Below, in pieces: positions 34,421 to 42,366 of a stretch of 64,000 nt of DNA; the first letter of the stretch is position 1; every line of letters begins with the position of its first letter. Under the pieces are notes generated by a model. The model had not been told where the DNA came from. It worked only from the letters and a program-made list of their open reading frames with translations, and made no database searches. Source of the stretch: Spirosoma luteum DSM 19990 (GTDB taxonomy: Bacteria; Bacteroidota; Bacteroidia; Cytophagales; Spirosomataceae); NCBI RefSeq assembly GCF_000374065.1, contig NZ_KB893245.1:992001-1056000 (forward strand), written 5' to 3'. The position numbers and the translations under genes were made by a program.

Positions 34421-36169
34421 ATGCTTATGAACATTACAGGCGACGCTAAAGCGGCCCGAACGTACGATGCCATTGTTATTGGCTCTGGTATTAGTGGGGG
34501 TTGGGCGGCTAAGGAATTGTGTGGTAAAGGGTTACGTACGCTTGTACTGGAGCGTGGACGCGATGTCCGGCATATTGTCGATTACCCAACTGCCACGCAG
34601 AACCCGTGGGACTTCCCACACCGTAACCGGATGCCGGAAGCGTTCGATCAGGCCAACCCGATTGCGACCAAGTGCTACGCCCTGGACGAAGCAACCCAGC
34701 AGTTTTTCGTGAAAGACGCCGAGCATCCGTACGTGCAGGAAAAACCGTTCGACTGGATTCGGGGGTATCAGGTAGGCGGTAAGTCGCTGATTTGGGCGCG
34801 CCAAACGCAGCGGTGGAGTAAATTTGATTTTGAGGCCAATGCCCGTGACGGGGCCGCTGTCGACTGGCCCATTCGTTACGAAGATGTTGCACCTTGGTAC
34901 AGCTACGTAGAAAAATTCGTGGGCATCAGTGGCAATAAAGATGGGCTGGAGACCCTACCCGATGGTGAATTTCTGAAACCGTGGGAGTTGAACTGCGTGG
35001 AGAAGCATATTCAGAAGCGGGTAGCCGAAAGCTATAACGACCGGAATGTGATTATCGGTCGGTGCGCCCACCTGACCGAACCCAGACAAATTCATTACGA
35101 CCAGGGACGTGCGCAGTGTCAGGCCAGGCATTTGTGCTACCGGGGTTGCCCCTACGGCGGGTATTTCAGCAGTAACTCATCCACTATTCCCTGGGCAGCC
35201 AAAACGGGTAAGTTGACCCTGCGCCCGGATTCTGTAGTACATTCAATTATTTACGATGAAGGAAAAACCGGGGCCAGGTCCGGCCGGGCGACTGGGGTTC
35301 GCGTGATTGATACGCACACAAAACAAATGACGGAGTATTATGCCCGAATCATTTTTGTGAATGCTGCCTGTTTGAATACCAACCTTATTCTGCTCAATTC
35401 TACGTCAAAACGATTCCCAAACGGATTGGGTAATGACAACGGGTTGCTTGGCCGATACGTCGCCTTCCATAACTATCGGGGTAATATTATGGCCGATTAT
35501 GAAGGGTACGAGGATGGATACTACTACGGTCGACGACCCACAACGGCGTTTATGCCCAATTTCAGAAATGTCCGGAAGCAGGAGACGAGCGGTCCGGCGT
35601 CCCGGTTTCAGCGGGGTTACATGGTCGCTTTTAGTGCATCCCGTGGAGGCTGGCAGCGTGGCAACGCACAGCCTGGCTTCGGAGCTGATTTCAAGGATAA
35701 CTTAAGTGACCCCGGCTCCTGGCATGTATTTATGATGATGCAGGCCGAAACCGTTCCGCGTTACGAAAATCTCGTTCGGCTTAGTACCGACCATAAAGAC
35801 CCCTGGGGGATTCCGCAACTGGTTACGGACATCGACTATACGGATAATGATCTGAAAATGATGAACGATTTCCTGGTGCAGGGGGCAGAAATGCTGGACA
35901 AATCAGGTTGCAAAAACATCAGGCCTTACGATGACCATCGGAATCCTGGTCTCGATATCCACGAAATGGGGGGAGTACGCATGGGCCGCGATCCTAAAAC
36001 GTCGTTGCTCAACGCTAATAACCAACTTCACAGTGTGAAAAATGTGTTTGTTACCGATGGAGCGGCTATGACTTCTACTGGTTCACAAAATCCGTCTATT
36101 ACCTTTATGGCGCTTACCGCACGGGCTGCCGATTTTGCGGTTAAAGAGATGAAAAAAGGAAATTTATAG
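34421..36169 (+). CDS. GMC family FAD-dependent oxidoreductase
   Basis: A 582-residue flavoprotein of the GMC family. The FAD motif IVIGSGISGGWAAKEL is close to the N-terminus, GGKSLIWARQ is the flavin-contact segment, and the C-terminal DGAAMTSTGSQNPSITFMALTA holds the usual active-site region. The ATG at 34421 or 34427 fits; the open frame to 34394 is unlikely. The family oxidises sugars or alcohols; here the substrate is unknown. There is no signal peptide. The gene ends one base before the start of the GreA-like gene, so the two are translated together. Confidence 0.87.
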   Translation: MLMNITGDAKAARTYDAIVIGSGISGGWAAKELCGKGLRTLVLERGRDVRHIVDYPTATQNPWDFPHRNRMPEAFDQANPIATKCYALDEATQQFFVKDAEHPYVQEKPFDWIRGYQVGGKSLIWARQTQRWSKFDFEANARDGAAVDWPIRYEDVAPWYSYVEKFVGISGNKDGLETLPDGEFLKPWELNCVEKHIQKRVAESYNDRNVIIGRCAHLTEPRQIHYDQGRAQCQARHLCYRGCPYGGYFSSNSSTIPWAAKTGKLTLRPDSVVHSIIYDEGKTGARSGRATGVRVIDTHTKQMTEYYARIIFVNAACLNTNLILLNSTSKRFPNGLGNDNGLLGRYVAFHNYRGNIMADYEGYEDGYYYGRRPTTAFMPNFRNVRKQETSGPASRFQRGYMVAFSASRGGWQRGNAQPGFGADFKDNLSDPGSWHVFMMMQAETVPRYENLVRLSTDHKDPWGIPQLVTDIDYTDNDLKMMNDFLVQGAEMLDKSGCKNIRPYDDHRNPGLDIHEMGGVRMGRDPKTSLLNANNQLHSVKNVFVTDGAAMTSTGSQNPSITFMALTARAADFAVKEMKKGNL

Positions 36170-36170
36170 C

Positions 36171-36635
36171 GTGCACGAACTAGCTCAGAACACCAAATCT
36201 GCCCTTTTTAGCCTTTGCCAGCAATACGTAAAGCAACGGATTGATACGGCCCGGCAAGCAATGGAAGCCGCGCAGGAAGCGGCCAACTCCGAATCGAAAA
36301 GCAGTGCGGGCGACAAGTACGAAACAGGCCGTGCTATGGCTCAACTCGAACGCGACCGAAATGCTCAACTCCTGGCCGGTGCTTTACAGCTGGAACGTGA
36401 TCTTCAGCAGATTACAATTGATAAAACCTACGAATCCGTTCAGCCGGGGAGTATCGTCACAACTAATCGAGGAGCGTATTTCATTAGCATTGGTGCTGGT
36501 AAATTGTTACTCGGTGACGATGCTTATTTTGGCGTATCGGCCGGATCGCCTATTGCTGTAGCATTGGCAGGACGGAAAGCAGGAGAGGTTGCAGCGTTCA
36601 ATAAAATGATGTATGAGGTGCTGAGTGTGGTTTAA
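36171..36635 (+). CDS. GreA/GreB-like protein coupled to the GMC oxidoreductase
   Basis: A 154-residue protein starting at a GTG one base after the GMC stop. Residues 1-75 are helical and Ala/Glu-rich with SSAGDKYETGRAMAQ, which recalls the coiled-coil tip of Gre factors. Residues about 85-150 (VQPGSIVTTNRGAYFISIGAGKLLLGDDAYFGVS) look like the FKBP-like C-terminal domain. Bacteroidota homologues are often labelled 3-oxoacyl-ACP synthase, which the sequence does not support: it is too short and has no thiolase motif. Whether it acts on RNA polymerase is unknown. Confidence 0.7.
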   Translation: MHELAQNTKSALFSLCQQYVKQRIDTARQAMEAAQEAANSESKSSAGDKYETGRAMAQLERDRNAQLLAGALQLERDLQQITIDKTYESVQPGSIVTTNRGAYFISIGAGKLLLGDDAYFGVSAGSPIAVALAGRKAGEVAAFNKMMYEVLSVV

Positions 36636-36676
36636 ATGCAAAGGGTGATCAATAAAACGAACTACAATCGCACACG

Positions 36677-37966
36677 CTACTCAATCGTCAGCAGTTTGTC
36701 AATCCGCTTAATTGACTGAATAACCGATCGTACAGTATGGTAGTTTATTTTCCAGGAATGGCTCATGTGTGTCCAGATGGGTATACCCTGCCGGGTCATT
36801 AACGGCCACCATTCTCCCACCGGGTGATTGATCATTTTGTCTAGTACAAACCGGTGAACATTTTCGTAAGCCTTCCCGTATTTTTCATCCCCAAAAATCC
36901 GCCAGGCGTCTAGAAAACCAATCAAGACTTCCGCCTGCTGCCAGAATTCCTTTTCGCGGTCATACACCCCGCCACTGTGCGAACCTTCCACAAAAATACC
37001 CCCAAAGGTCCAGTCGACGCCGTAATCGACTGCGTGCGAAAAGGATTTCAGGAGTTGGTCCCCGTAGGTATCGTGTGGCACGTCCAGCACATCGAGCGCG
37101 TGTAGCAGCAGCCAGGCAAACTCAGCATTATGACCATAGCTGGTGTTATCCTCCGCCGACTGTTTACTGCCCTCCTCAGTAAACCGATCCCAGCCCCAGA
37201 TGATGTCGAACTTAATTTGCGGAGCCACCTCCCAGTTGGCCCAAAACTGCGGAATGCCGGTGCCGTAAACCGGGTGCATAATTTTATGGACCAGCAGGTC
37301 AATTACCTCCAGCAGTTTCCGGCGATGGATGGGTTGCCGGGTGCATTCGTACAGGGTTGTGTATGCTTCCATCAGGTGCATGTGTGCGTCGAGCGTTTTG
37401 TGGTCGCCCCCGCCCGAACACGGCTCTTTTAGTGTCCAGTCCCGATAAAACATTTCGAAATAACCGCCGTAACAGGCATCTGACGCATATTTCTGTAATA
37501 GGTCGAATACTTTTTGAGCATACTCAATACCACGTGTATCGCCCGTGGCCAGTGTATATTCACTCAGGCAGTAAATGGCGAAGCTCTGACCGTACACTAT
37601 TTTCTGGTCATTCATCACGTTGCCTTTCCGATTGGTCATCCAGTAAAACCCGCCGTTTTCGTGGTCCCACATTTGGGTGAGCAGGTAATCGACCCCATGC
37701 CGTGCCAGTTTAGCCAGTTCGCCGTTGCCATAGCCTGCCCGGTGCGCCGACGCGTAGGTATATATGGAACGGGTCTGGGCAATGAGTGATTTTTCGTCCT
37801 CACCCGAATCAGTACCGAACTGGTCAAAATGCGTAATAAAACCGCCGTGTTCATGGTCGGCCGTACGGGATGTCCAAAAGGGTAATAACTCGTGGGTCAA
37901 GTGCTGGTGCCACTCCTGGCGCCAATGGGAAAGCAGTTCGTTACGCATGATATTGGTGTTCATCAT
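36677..37966 (-). CDS. AGE family sugar 2-epimerase
   Basis: A 429-residue protein of the N-acylglucosamine 2-epimerase/cellobiose 2-epimerase family, a single (alpha/alpha)6 barrel. Typical segments are WDHENGGFYW, KIVYGQSFAIYCLSEY, DAHMHLMEAYTTLYE and GHNAEFAWLLLHA with the catalytic-type histidines, and KEFWQQAEVLIGFLDA. The length of over 400 residues fits the cellobiose/mannose 2-epimerase side. The start at 37966 overlaps the kinase gene by 26 bases; 37948 would overlap by 8. The overlap implies joint translation with the kinase. Confidence 0.88.
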   Translation of the reverse strand: MMNTNIMRNELLSHWRQEWHQHLTHELLPFWTSRTADHEHGGFITHFDQFGTDSGEDEKSLIAQTRSIYTYASAHRAGYGNGELAKLARHGVDYLLTQMWDHENGGFYWMTNRKGNVMNDQKIVYGQSFAIYCLSEYTLATGDTRGIEYAQKVFDLLQKYASDACYGGYFEMFYRDWTLKEPCSGGGDHKTLDAHMHLMEAYTTLYECTRQPIHRRKLLEVIDLLVHKIMHPVYGTGIPQFWANWEVAPQIKFDIIWGWDRFTEEGSKQSAEDNTSYGHNAEFAWLLLHALDVLDVPHDTYGDQLLKSFSHAVDYGVDWTFGGIFVEGSHSGGVYDREKEFWQQAEVLIGFLDAWRIFGDEKYGKAYENVHRFVLDKMINHPVGEWWPLMTRQGIPIWTHMSHSWKINYHTVRSVIQSIKRIDKLLTIE

Positions 37967-38951
37967 GAAGGATAAGAATTTCTGTCAGGCTGGCCGTTCC
38001 GGTCTGGCCAAGTTTCTGCACAGTGACGCCAGCAGCTAGGTTGGCCATTTCCAGCCCCTGTTTAGGTGTGGCTCCGGCTCCCATGCAGGCAGCCCAGGAG
38101 GCTACAACGGTGTCGCCAGCTCCAACGGTGTCCAGTTCACCCCGTAGAGTTAACCCATCGATTGACTCTGTTCCAGTCTCATCCATGTATAAAATACCGG
38201 CCTGCCCACGTGTAATCAATAAGGGGACGTTTACCTGTTTTCGGAAAGTAATTCCCTGCTCCATACACCAGTTCAGGTCAGGATGTTCGGGTAGGTCGGT
38301 ACCCAAAAAATAAGCTAGTTCGGCGGTGTTAACTTTTAGCGTGGCGCCCCGAATGTGCATCCCAACGTTACGCATATCCGCCACGACCCGAACCCTGGGA
38401 AAGCGGGCTATCAACGCATTCAGTGCGGCTACTCGGTTGGCCGTGAGTAAAGGATTTGAAAATTGCTGGTTGATGATCAGCACATCCAGGGTAGGCAGGC
38501 ATTGCTCCAGACCCGCCATGAGGTTGTCAAAAAGGTGATCGGTGAGGGCATTGGCGGTGCCAAAATCAATTCGGTTCAATTCCTGATGTTGCCGGTTCGG
38601 CTTGGTATATAGACAGGTAGTCCATTCATCAGCGAGTAGCACGTGTTGGGTATTCACCCCCAGCGAATTAAACTGGTGTACCATTTCACGCCCAAACAGG
38701 TCATCGCCTACGCATCCTATAGCCCAACAATGTTTCACGCCTAGCGCATGCAAGTTCTGCACCACATTACCGGCGGCTCCCAGTGAGGCACGGGGCTGGC
38801 TTCCCCAGAAAACTTCCCGGCCTGTTTCGAGTGAATACTCACCGGTGCGCGTCTGTATGTCGAAGTATAAATCAAGGGCAAAATCGCCAATCACGCCTGC
38901 CTTCAGAGAGGTAAAGCGTTGAGAGAGGGCCGTAATAGCGGAACCAGTCAT
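37941..38951 (-). CDS. PfkB family carbohydrate kinase (RfaE-like)
   Basis: A 336-residue ribokinase-fold kinase. The glycine-rich sugar site is GAAGNVVQNLHALG and the ATP/anion-hole motif is DTVGAGDTVVAS with the catalytic aspartate. The general form is like the heptose-7-phosphate kinase domain of HldE/RfaE, but no nucleotidyltransferase domain follows. Start at 38951 (MTGSAITALS). Overlap with the AGE epimerase gene suggests a two-step route: epimerise a sugar, then phosphorylate it. The substrate is unknown. Confidence 0.87.
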   Translation of the reverse strand: MTGSAITALSQRFTSLKAGVIGDFALDLYFDIQTRTGEYSLETGREVFWGSQPRASLGAAGNVVQNLHALGVKHCWAIGCVGDDLFGREMVHQFNSLGVNTQHVLLADEWTTCLYTKPNRQHQELNRIDFGTANALTDHLFDNLMAGLEQCLPTLDVLIINQQFSNPLLTANRVAALNALIARFPRVRVVADMRNVGMHIRGATLKVNTAELAYFLGTDLPEHPDLNWCMEQGITFRKQVNVPLLITRGQAGILYMDETGTESIDGLTLRGELDTVGAGDTVVASWAACMGAGATPKQGLEMANLAAGVTVQKLGQTGTASLTEILILHDEHQYHA

Positions 38952-39121
38952 TAGGTCTGAATCGGGTTTGGTAAAGCAAAAAGCCACATACACTACCCTG
39001 ACTACTCGATTTTCATTTTCCGAAAAATACCTTCTCGTTGCCTGCCAAATCCATACTTGCTTACGGGAGTACTGGTAATCATTACCTTTGCTCTCCTAAA
39101 CCTGTTTATAGCTTTCTTGTC

Positions 39122-40177
39122 ATGTCTTTGTCTGTACCGCCCGATCCGGCTCCCATTACCCGCCACCTGCGTGCCATGTTTGGCTCCCGATTACTACTGG
39201 CCGCTATTCATCATATTCCCGTTTTTGAGGAGTTAAGTGTAGGCCCTCTCTCCTTATCTGAACTGCGTCATCAACTCCATCTGAATAAGCGACCCGCTAT
39301 GGTACTCTTTCCGGCTTTGTGCGCTATGGGGCTGCTGGCTTATGACGCAGCCGGTCGGCTATACATTACGGAACTGGGTGAGTATGTTACTACAGGGCAT
39401 ATCCCTGATTTAACTGGATACACGGGTTTGGAAAAGAATGATCCGGGCGTAATCGATATGGCCACCCTACTCCGGAACGACGGACCACTCGACACAAACA
39501 AGGGGTTTTCATTCGTGAAAGAAGGAAGTACGCCTTCGCCGATGGATGACTTGAAACTGGCTCGCACGCTTACCCTGGGTCTGGCGGGTCGTGCCCGGCA
39601 CCTGGCTCCTCTGGTGGCGGCAGCACTACCGGAGAGTAGCGGCCATCTGCTCGATGTTGCCTGTGGTACAGGTTACTATTCCTATGAATGGCTGCTACGA
39701 AACCCTATTGCCACCGCCACCCTGTTTGACCGCCCGGCTGTGCTTGCCGTGGCCGCTGAACTACTGGATGAATTTAGCCAAGGTGGAAGAGAAGGCGCCG
39801 AGACAGTGAAAGGACGGGTTACCTTTTTGCCCGGCGATATGCTGACAGATACCCTCCCAGAAACGAATATCATCCTGGCCGCAAGTCTCTTTCACGATTG
39901 GCCCACGCCAACCTGTATTGAGTTGGCCAGTCGGTTTGCCGATGCGCTTCGTCCGGGTGGTGAACTCTGGGTCCATGATTCGTTCCTGAATGACACGCTC
40001 GATGGACCACTGGCGGTTACGGATTACTCTGCCCAGCTTTTCTGCGTAACGAAAGGACGTGCCTACAGCCGGGCGGAGTACCGAAACTGGTTTGCACAAA
40101 TGGGGTTAATAAATACCCCGGATACAATAGCCACTCAAATGGATTACGGATTGATTTGGGCAGAGAAGCCCCAATAA
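39122..40177 (+). CDS. SAM-dependent O-methyltransferase (plant-type fold)
   Basis: A 351-residue protein with an N-terminal winged-helix dimerisation domain and a C-terminal Rossmann methyltransferase domain. SAM motif I is LLDVACGTGYYSYEW, with FDRPAVLAVA, FLPGDML and LFHDWPTPTCIELASRFADALRPGGELWVHD following in the usual order. The HD in FHDW matches the catalytic histidine of small-molecule O-methyltransferases. The start at 39122 fits; a TACCTTTG minus-7 element lies at 39083-39090. The substrate could be a quinone, a carotenoid or a phenolic compound. Confidence 0.85.
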   Translation: MSLSVPPDPAPITRHLRAMFGSRLLLAAIHHIPVFEELSVGPLSLSELRHQLHLNKRPAMVLFPALCAMGLLAYDAAGRLYITELGEYVTTGHIPDLTGYTGLEKNDPGVIDMATLLRNDGPLDTNKGFSFVKEGSTPSPMDDLKLARTLTLGLAGRARHLAPLVAAALPESSGHLLDVACGTGYYSYEWLLRNPIATATLFDRPAVLAVAAELLDEFSQGGREGAETVKGRVTFLPGDMLTDTLPETNIILAASLFHDWPTPTCIELASRFADALRPGGELWVHDSFLNDTLDGPLAVTDYSAQLFCVTKGRAYSRAEYRNWFAQMGLINTPDTIATQMDYGLIWAEKPQ

Positions 40178-40219
40178 ACGCGAAGCCCGTGCAATACCCA
40201 GACACGATAGGAAGGGTAC

Positions 40220-40270
40220 AAAAAAACAGACAGCCTGGCACGCCGTTTAATTAATTGGCAGACAGGCTGT
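40220..40270 (-). terminator. Minus-strand intrinsic terminator
   Basis: The stem ACAGCCTG/CAGGCTGT (40230-40237 with 40263-40270) is followed, on the minus strand, by CTGTTTTTTT. It is about 190 bases after the 59-residue gene and converges on the methyltransferase gene. Confidence 0.55.
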
Positions 40271-40461
40271 ATACTGGTGCGCTAATGATCGAAAAGGACA
40301 TTAACTGAATTGATATGCCGGAATCCGGTGCTATGCCGCAGGGGCAAAACCAAAAAAAATAGCATACCGTACCAACAAAAAGGCAGCACTTCGTGAGCAG
40401 GCCCCATTGACGGAGCTTGTCGTTTCAATCGCCTTTCAGAAGCAGGTGAAAATGTTCGCCG

Positions 40462-40641
40462 TTACTTTTTACGTTTCGGCGATGTGCGGGCAGCTACTTC
40501 GGCCTGAAATTTAATCTTGAGTTTACGATCAAGCTCTCTATCCCGGGGGACATAAATACTGGTTTTCCCGTCCGAGAATTTGAGCATCCAGTAAACGTTG
40601 TCGGTGGTGGGGGGGATGGAGGTGTAAATCGGCTTACTCAT
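40462..40641 (-). CDS. 59-residue basic hypothetical protein
   Basis: A short open frame, ATG at 40641 to TAA at 40462. The protein starts MSKPIYTSIPPTTDNVYW, continues with MLKFSDGKTSIYVPRDREL, and ends in a very basic tail (ARTSPKRKK). The first part looks like a small beta unit, the rest helical. Codon use matches its neighbours. It lies on the same strand as the cold-shock-domain gene, 135 bases downstream, and is followed by a minus-strand terminator. I do not recognise the family; the basic tail would suit RNA or ribosome binding. Confidence 0.55.
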   Translation of the reverse strand: MSKPIYTSIPPTTDNVYWMLKFSDGKTSIYVPRDRELDRKLKIKFQAEVAARTSPKRKK

Positions 40642-40776
40642 AATATAGATGGTATTGATGGAGCTGGTGTCCGCGTTGGCACCTGGCTTTATTGGACAAC
40701 GAGGATTGACCGTCGTTGGTACTTATAATTTCTGGAAGTAGCTGGCAGAATCCGTATAGTAGCTGATTCGCTTACG

Positions 40777-41220
40777 CTAAACGACTTTTTTTACATCAAC
40801 GGCATTTAGCCCCTTTGGGGTCCTTGTGACTTCGAAGGTTACTTTGTCCTGTTCGCCTACTGCATCAATTAAACCGTTCATGTGTACGAATATACTCTCC
40901 TGCGTTTGCAGATCGCGGATGAACCCGTATCCTTTAGAGGCATTAAAAAAAGTCACAATTCCTTGGCGAACTGCATCCTGCGCTTCAACGGCTTCTTGTC
41001 TGGATACGCCGATCTGGATATCTTCCTGATCAATAATTCGCTTTTTTCGGGGATCAGGTGGTGTAGAAGTAATGTTTCCATTCTCATCCACATAGGCCAT
41101 CATCAAGTCAAGTGCCTGCCCTTTCTGCGCACTTGCTTTGCGTTCTTCCTTTTTTTCCTCTTTGTCTTTTCTCTTTTTCTGTCTTGCTTTTTCTTTTTCT
41201 TTTTTACTAAATGTCTCCAT
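40777..41220 (-). CDS. Cold-shock-domain protein with charged N-terminal extension
   Basis: A 147-residue protein. Residues 1-35 are a dense Lys/Glu helix (SKKEKEKARQKKRKDKEEKK), then a linker, then a C-terminal cold-shock domain at about 85-147. RNP1 is KGYGFI, RNP2 is SIFVHM, and GEQDKVTFEV closes the barrel. Classical CspA proteins have only the last part. The domain binds single-stranded RNA or DNA, and the charged helix could bind the ribosome or RNA. A perfect inverted repeat lies just upstream of the start. Confidence 0.88.
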   Translation of the reverse strand: METFSKKEKEKARQKKRKDKEEKKEERKASAQKGQALDLMMAYVDENGNITSTPPDPRKKRIIDQEDIQIGVSRQEAVEAQDAVRQGIVTFFNASKGYGFIRDLQTQESIFVHMNGLIDAVGEQDKVTFEVTRTPKGLNAVDVKKVV

Positions 41221-41597
41221 TCTTTATTGGTTTACGTACGAATAACCTGTTTACTGTAAACAGGTTATGGTTTTTGAGGGGAGTGTTTCGTATTAAACGG
41301 TTATCGATTCATGCAAAATCGCCCGTCCTACTACTAGTCAACCGTATAAAATCAAAATTAGTTGTTTGATATACGTTTAATATTTAAACATAGAATTCAC
41401 TAACTCTATGTTCCCATGTTTGGGACTCTATTCGCAGCTTAACAGAACTTATTTCTCTATACCTAAATATCACTGCTTTTTCTAGAATTCCATACTAGAC
41501 CCAGTTGAGTTTATGGTTACGTATGAGTATGTGCGCTTAGTTTCTGGCATGGCCTTTGCAAACGTGGTTTTATAAATCAAACTACACAATAATCATT
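41221..41597. other. Divergent AT-rich intergenic region
   Basis: 377 bases without a gene between the cold-shock-domain gene (leftward) and the lipoprotein gene (rightward). It holds the inverted repeat at 41242-41268 and several AT-rich palindromic words such as GTTTAATATTTAAAC. I see no clear TAnnTTTG box. Confidence 0.5.
41242..41268 (-). promoter_or_regulatory. Perfect 12-bp inverted repeat in the cold-shock gene leader
   Basis: ATAACCTGTTTA and its complement are separated by three bases. On the minus strand the stem ends about 21 bases before the ATG of the cold-shock-domain gene. It could be a protein-binding palindrome or a leader hairpin over the ribosome-binding region. Confidence 0.6.
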
Positions 41598-42134
41598 ATG
41601 AAGAAGTCCCTATTGCTAATGACTCGTATCAAGCACGTTGCAGGTACGCTGCTTCTCGTAGCATCATTAGGTTTGTTGCAGGCCTGTAGCTCCGACGGAA
41701 AGAAAGAATCACGCACGGAGGATGCCGTCGAGAACACGGGGGATGCAATGTCTGCCGATGCTAATGATGCAGCCGATAAAGCTGATGCAAAAACGGATGA
41801 AATGGCCGGCGATTTCAAGCGGGAACGCGATGAAGCCGTAGAGAAAATGAAAGTGCAAAAAGATAAGCTGGACGCTGAAATAGACGAATTACAGGCAAAA
41901 GCTGAAAAGCAAAGCGATAAAGCAAAAGCTGAAACAGAGCGTCAGAAAGCCAAACTGGAGGAGCAACGGAAGGAGCTGGACGACGATATGGATAAGGCAA
42001 AGAATGCTACTGCCGATGCCTGGCAGGATGTGAAAAGCGGCTTTAAGCAGGCTGGTCGTGAAATCGGTGATGCCTTTGATAAAGCGGGTAACAAAATCGA
42101 AAGAGCAGGTGACAAAATCGACGGTAAAAACTAA
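41598..42134 (+). CDS. Coiled-coil lipoprotein
   Basis: A 178-residue lipoprotein. The start at 41598 gives MKKSLLLMTRIKHVAG with a lipobox cysteine in LLQACSS. The remainder is almost entirely charged helix, rich in Asp, Lys, Ala and Glu with heptad spacing (DEMAGDFKRERDEAVEKMKVQKD, KAEKQSDKAKAETERQKAKLEEQRKELDDDMDKAKN). An amphipathic tail repeats the pattern GREIGDAFDKAGNKIERAGDKI. It resembles LEA- or apolipoprotein-type stress proteins. Probably anchored to the outer or inner membrane on the periplasmic side. Confidence 0.7.
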   Translation: MKKSLLLMTRIKHVAGTLLLVASLGLLQACSSDGKKESRTEDAVENTGDAMSADANDAADKADAKTDEMAGDFKRERDEAVEKMKVQKDKLDAEIDELQAKAEKQSDKAKAETERQKAKLEEQRKELDDDMDKAKNATADAWQDVKSGFKQAGREIGDAFDKAGNKIERAGDKIDGKN

Positions 42135-42148
42135 CGTTTCTACTAGTG

Positions 42149-42206
42149 CATTTCACACAAAAAGCGTAGGCTGATTCACTTTAGCCGACGCTTTTTGTGT
42201 GAAATG
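42149..42206. terminator. 24-bp hairpin between convergent genes
   Basis: Arms 42149-42172 and 42183-42206 pair at 23 of 24 positions with a 10-base loop. An A5/T5 run lies inside the stem. It separates the lipoprotein gene from topoisomerase IB. Confidence 0.8.
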
Positions 42207-42366
42207 TGGAGTGATTTCCCCACTATTGTTGATTGTTTTGCAGATTTGGGCTGCTAAAATTTAGTTCGGTTCTCTTGGAATACTATTGTTGGTTTTATTC
42301 CCGAAAATCAGTTATTTTTATCCTCTGTTCGTCTGTTATTTAAGCAAAATTGCCTGTCGTTGGTGC

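Noticed and set aside
36171-36635. 3-oxoacyl-ACP synthase label often given to this type of protein
   Set aside because: The protein has 154 residues and no condensing-enzyme Cys-His-His or Cys-His-Asn set; its layout is Gre-like.
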